A program made the translations under genes and the position numbers. From assembly GCA_002402005.2 (NCBI GenBank), contig NVUS02000105.1, forward strand, positions 1 to 5,349: a stretch of 5,349 bases of DNA, read 5' to 3'. The notes under the pieces were generated by a model. That model did no database searches. It was given only the letters and a program-made list of their open reading frames with translations, and was not told the DNA's origin. The stretch comes from OCS116 cluster bacterium (GTDB lineage Bacteria > Pseudomonadota > Alphaproteobacteria > Rhizobiales > OSC116). Each line of letters begins with the position of its first letter. The first letter of the stretch is position 1. Shown here in pieces: positions 5,081-5,349 of the stretch.

Positions 5081-5118
5081 AAAAAAAATAAATCCTCGAC
5101 TGAACGAATCAGTGAGGA
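5081..5118 (-). terminator. terminator-like hairpin in the greA leader, possible attenuator
   Basis: On the - strand, TCCTC (5118-5114) and ACTGA (5113-5109) pair with TCAGT (5103-5099) and GAGGA (5097-5093), with loop TTCGT and one bulged C (5098). The hairpin is followed by TTTATTTTTTTT (5092-5081). This is a strong intrinsic terminator ending 30 bp before the greA ATG. No gene lies upstream of it on this strand in the window, because the next gene (5303) runs the other way. It therefore sits inside the greA leader if the promoter at 5150-5177 is right. E. coli greA is known to have a leader terminator that releases short RNAs (GraL); the arrangement here is similar, with unrelated sequence. 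Confidence 0.75.
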
Positions 5119-5149
5119 ATGGATAGCACCGTTTTCTAAATTAGCTTCT

Positions 5150-5177
5150 AGTGTAGCATAATGAGGGCAAATTGCAA
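5150..5177 (-). promoter_or_regulatory. candidate greA promoter
   Basis: On the - strand, TTGCAA (5177-5172), a 16-bp spacer and TACACT (5155-5150), each matching four of six consensus bases. It would start transcription near 5143, about 25 nt before the leader hairpin and 92 nt before the greA ATG. Other promoters further upstream cannot be excluded. Confidence 0.45.
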
Positions 5178-5216
5178 TAGCCCAACCTATTCAGTATTTT
5201 GAACCATATCGTTTAA

Positions 5217-5269
5217 TTTTTGAGTTGTTTTTGAGGTGTTTTGGGTGTATTTGAGTTGTTTTTGAGGTA
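5217..5269 (+). repeat. five phased T-tract repeats with a 31-bp higher period
   Basis: Five tandem units follow one another: TTTTTGAGTTG (5217-5227), TTTTTGAGGTG (5228-5238), TTTTGGGTG (5239-5247), TATTTGAGTTG (5248-5258), TTTTTGAGGTA (5259-5269). The 19-bp TTTGAGTTGTTTTTGAGGT occurs twice exactly (5219-5237 and 5250-5268). T-tracts at about 10-11 bp intervals bend DNA, and GAGKTG cores could be repeated binding sites. The array lies 33 bp before the start at 5303, where an upstream promoter element would sit. No open reading frame crosses it convincingly. Confidence 0.75.
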
Positions 5270-5290
5270 TTAATGTGTAATCTAGCCTTA

Positions 5291-5296
5291 AGGGAG
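5291..5296 (+). promoter_or_regulatory. ribosome binding site of the last gene
   Basis: AGGGAG, six bases before the ATG at 5303. Another in-frame ATG at 5297 touches this site directly, so 5303 is the better start. Confidence 0.75.
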
Positions 5297-5302
5297 ATGA
5301 GA

Positions 5303-5349
5303 ATGAATGAATTAATTGAGACGATTGATGAACTTGAGGCATTATATGC
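5303..5349 (+). CDS. start of a gene, possibly a PPOX-type (pyridoxamine 5'-phosphate oxidase-like) flavoprotein; 3' end outside window
   Basis: Only 15 codons are visible, reading MNELIETIDELEALY, and the frame is open at the right edge. A good AGGGAG site supports a real gene. The pattern of an acidic start followed by I..ELEALY resembles the N-terminus of FMN-binding PPOX-family proteins (MSMEG_1061-like group), which often begin with a segment such as TLEELEALYG. Fifteen residues are too few for a firm assignment. It is divergent from greA across a 252-bp region that holds the greA leader and the T-tract repeats. Confidence 0.5.
   Translation, partial: MNELIETIDELEALY

Noticed and set aside
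5109..5129. short GTG-initiated leader peptide in the greA leader
   Set aside because: Only six codons with no ribosome binding site; peptide-based attenuation is not supported.

Overview
The window looks like chromosomal DNA of an alphaproteobacterium, most probably from or near the Hyphomicrobiales (Rhizobiales). The evidence is the ChvG-type sensor kinase coupled to a short HprK, and the cluster greA / lrp / trxB / VtlR(LsrB)-type lysR, an order that I recall from rhizobial chromosomes. Base composition is moderate, with AT-rich intergenic regions and many TTG leucine codons, so it is not a typical high-GC rhizobium. No insertion sequence, prophage, CRISPR array, rRNA or tRNA was seen.

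Layout. (1) Positions 1-1271, + strand: the 3' part of a ChvG-like histidine kinase, open at the left edge, coupled by TAATG to a complete short HPr kinase/phosphorylase. (2) 1272-1624: no credible gene. This stretch holds palindromes and an inverted pair of related GC-rich repeats. (3) 1625-1821, - strand: a probable small RNA with two hairpins whose loops carry anti-Shine-Dalgarno (CCUCC-rich) sequence, followed by an intrinsic terminator, with a 17-bp palindrome upstream. (4) 1855-2742, - strand: a VtlR/LsrB-like LysR regulator with its own promoter. (5) 2854-3792, - strand: thioredoxin reductase. (6) 3793-4021: a divergent AT-rich regulatory region with a perfect palindrome and a heat-shock-like promoter candidate. 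(7) 4022-4507, + strand: an Lrp/AsnC regulator. (8) 4577-5050, - strand: greA, sharing a terminator region with lrp; its leader contains a second strong terminator hairpin, as in an attenuator. (9) 5303-5349, + strand: the first 15 codons of a gene, possibly a PPOX-type flavoprotein, preceded by T-rich repeats near helical phase.

How the parts relate. ChvG and HprK link envelope/acid sensing to the regulatory (nitrogen-type) PTS in related bacteria. TrxB, the LysR regulator and the small RNA form a possible redox/stress and post-transcriptional control group: VtlR-type regulators are known to activate small RNAs in Brucella and Agrobacterium, and here an anti-SD RNA candidate lies directly downstream of such a regulator. 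GreA rescues backtracked RNA polymerase, and its leader terminator suggests control by transcript release, as known for E. coli greA. The anti-SD RNA and the greA leader terminator are the two results most worth following.
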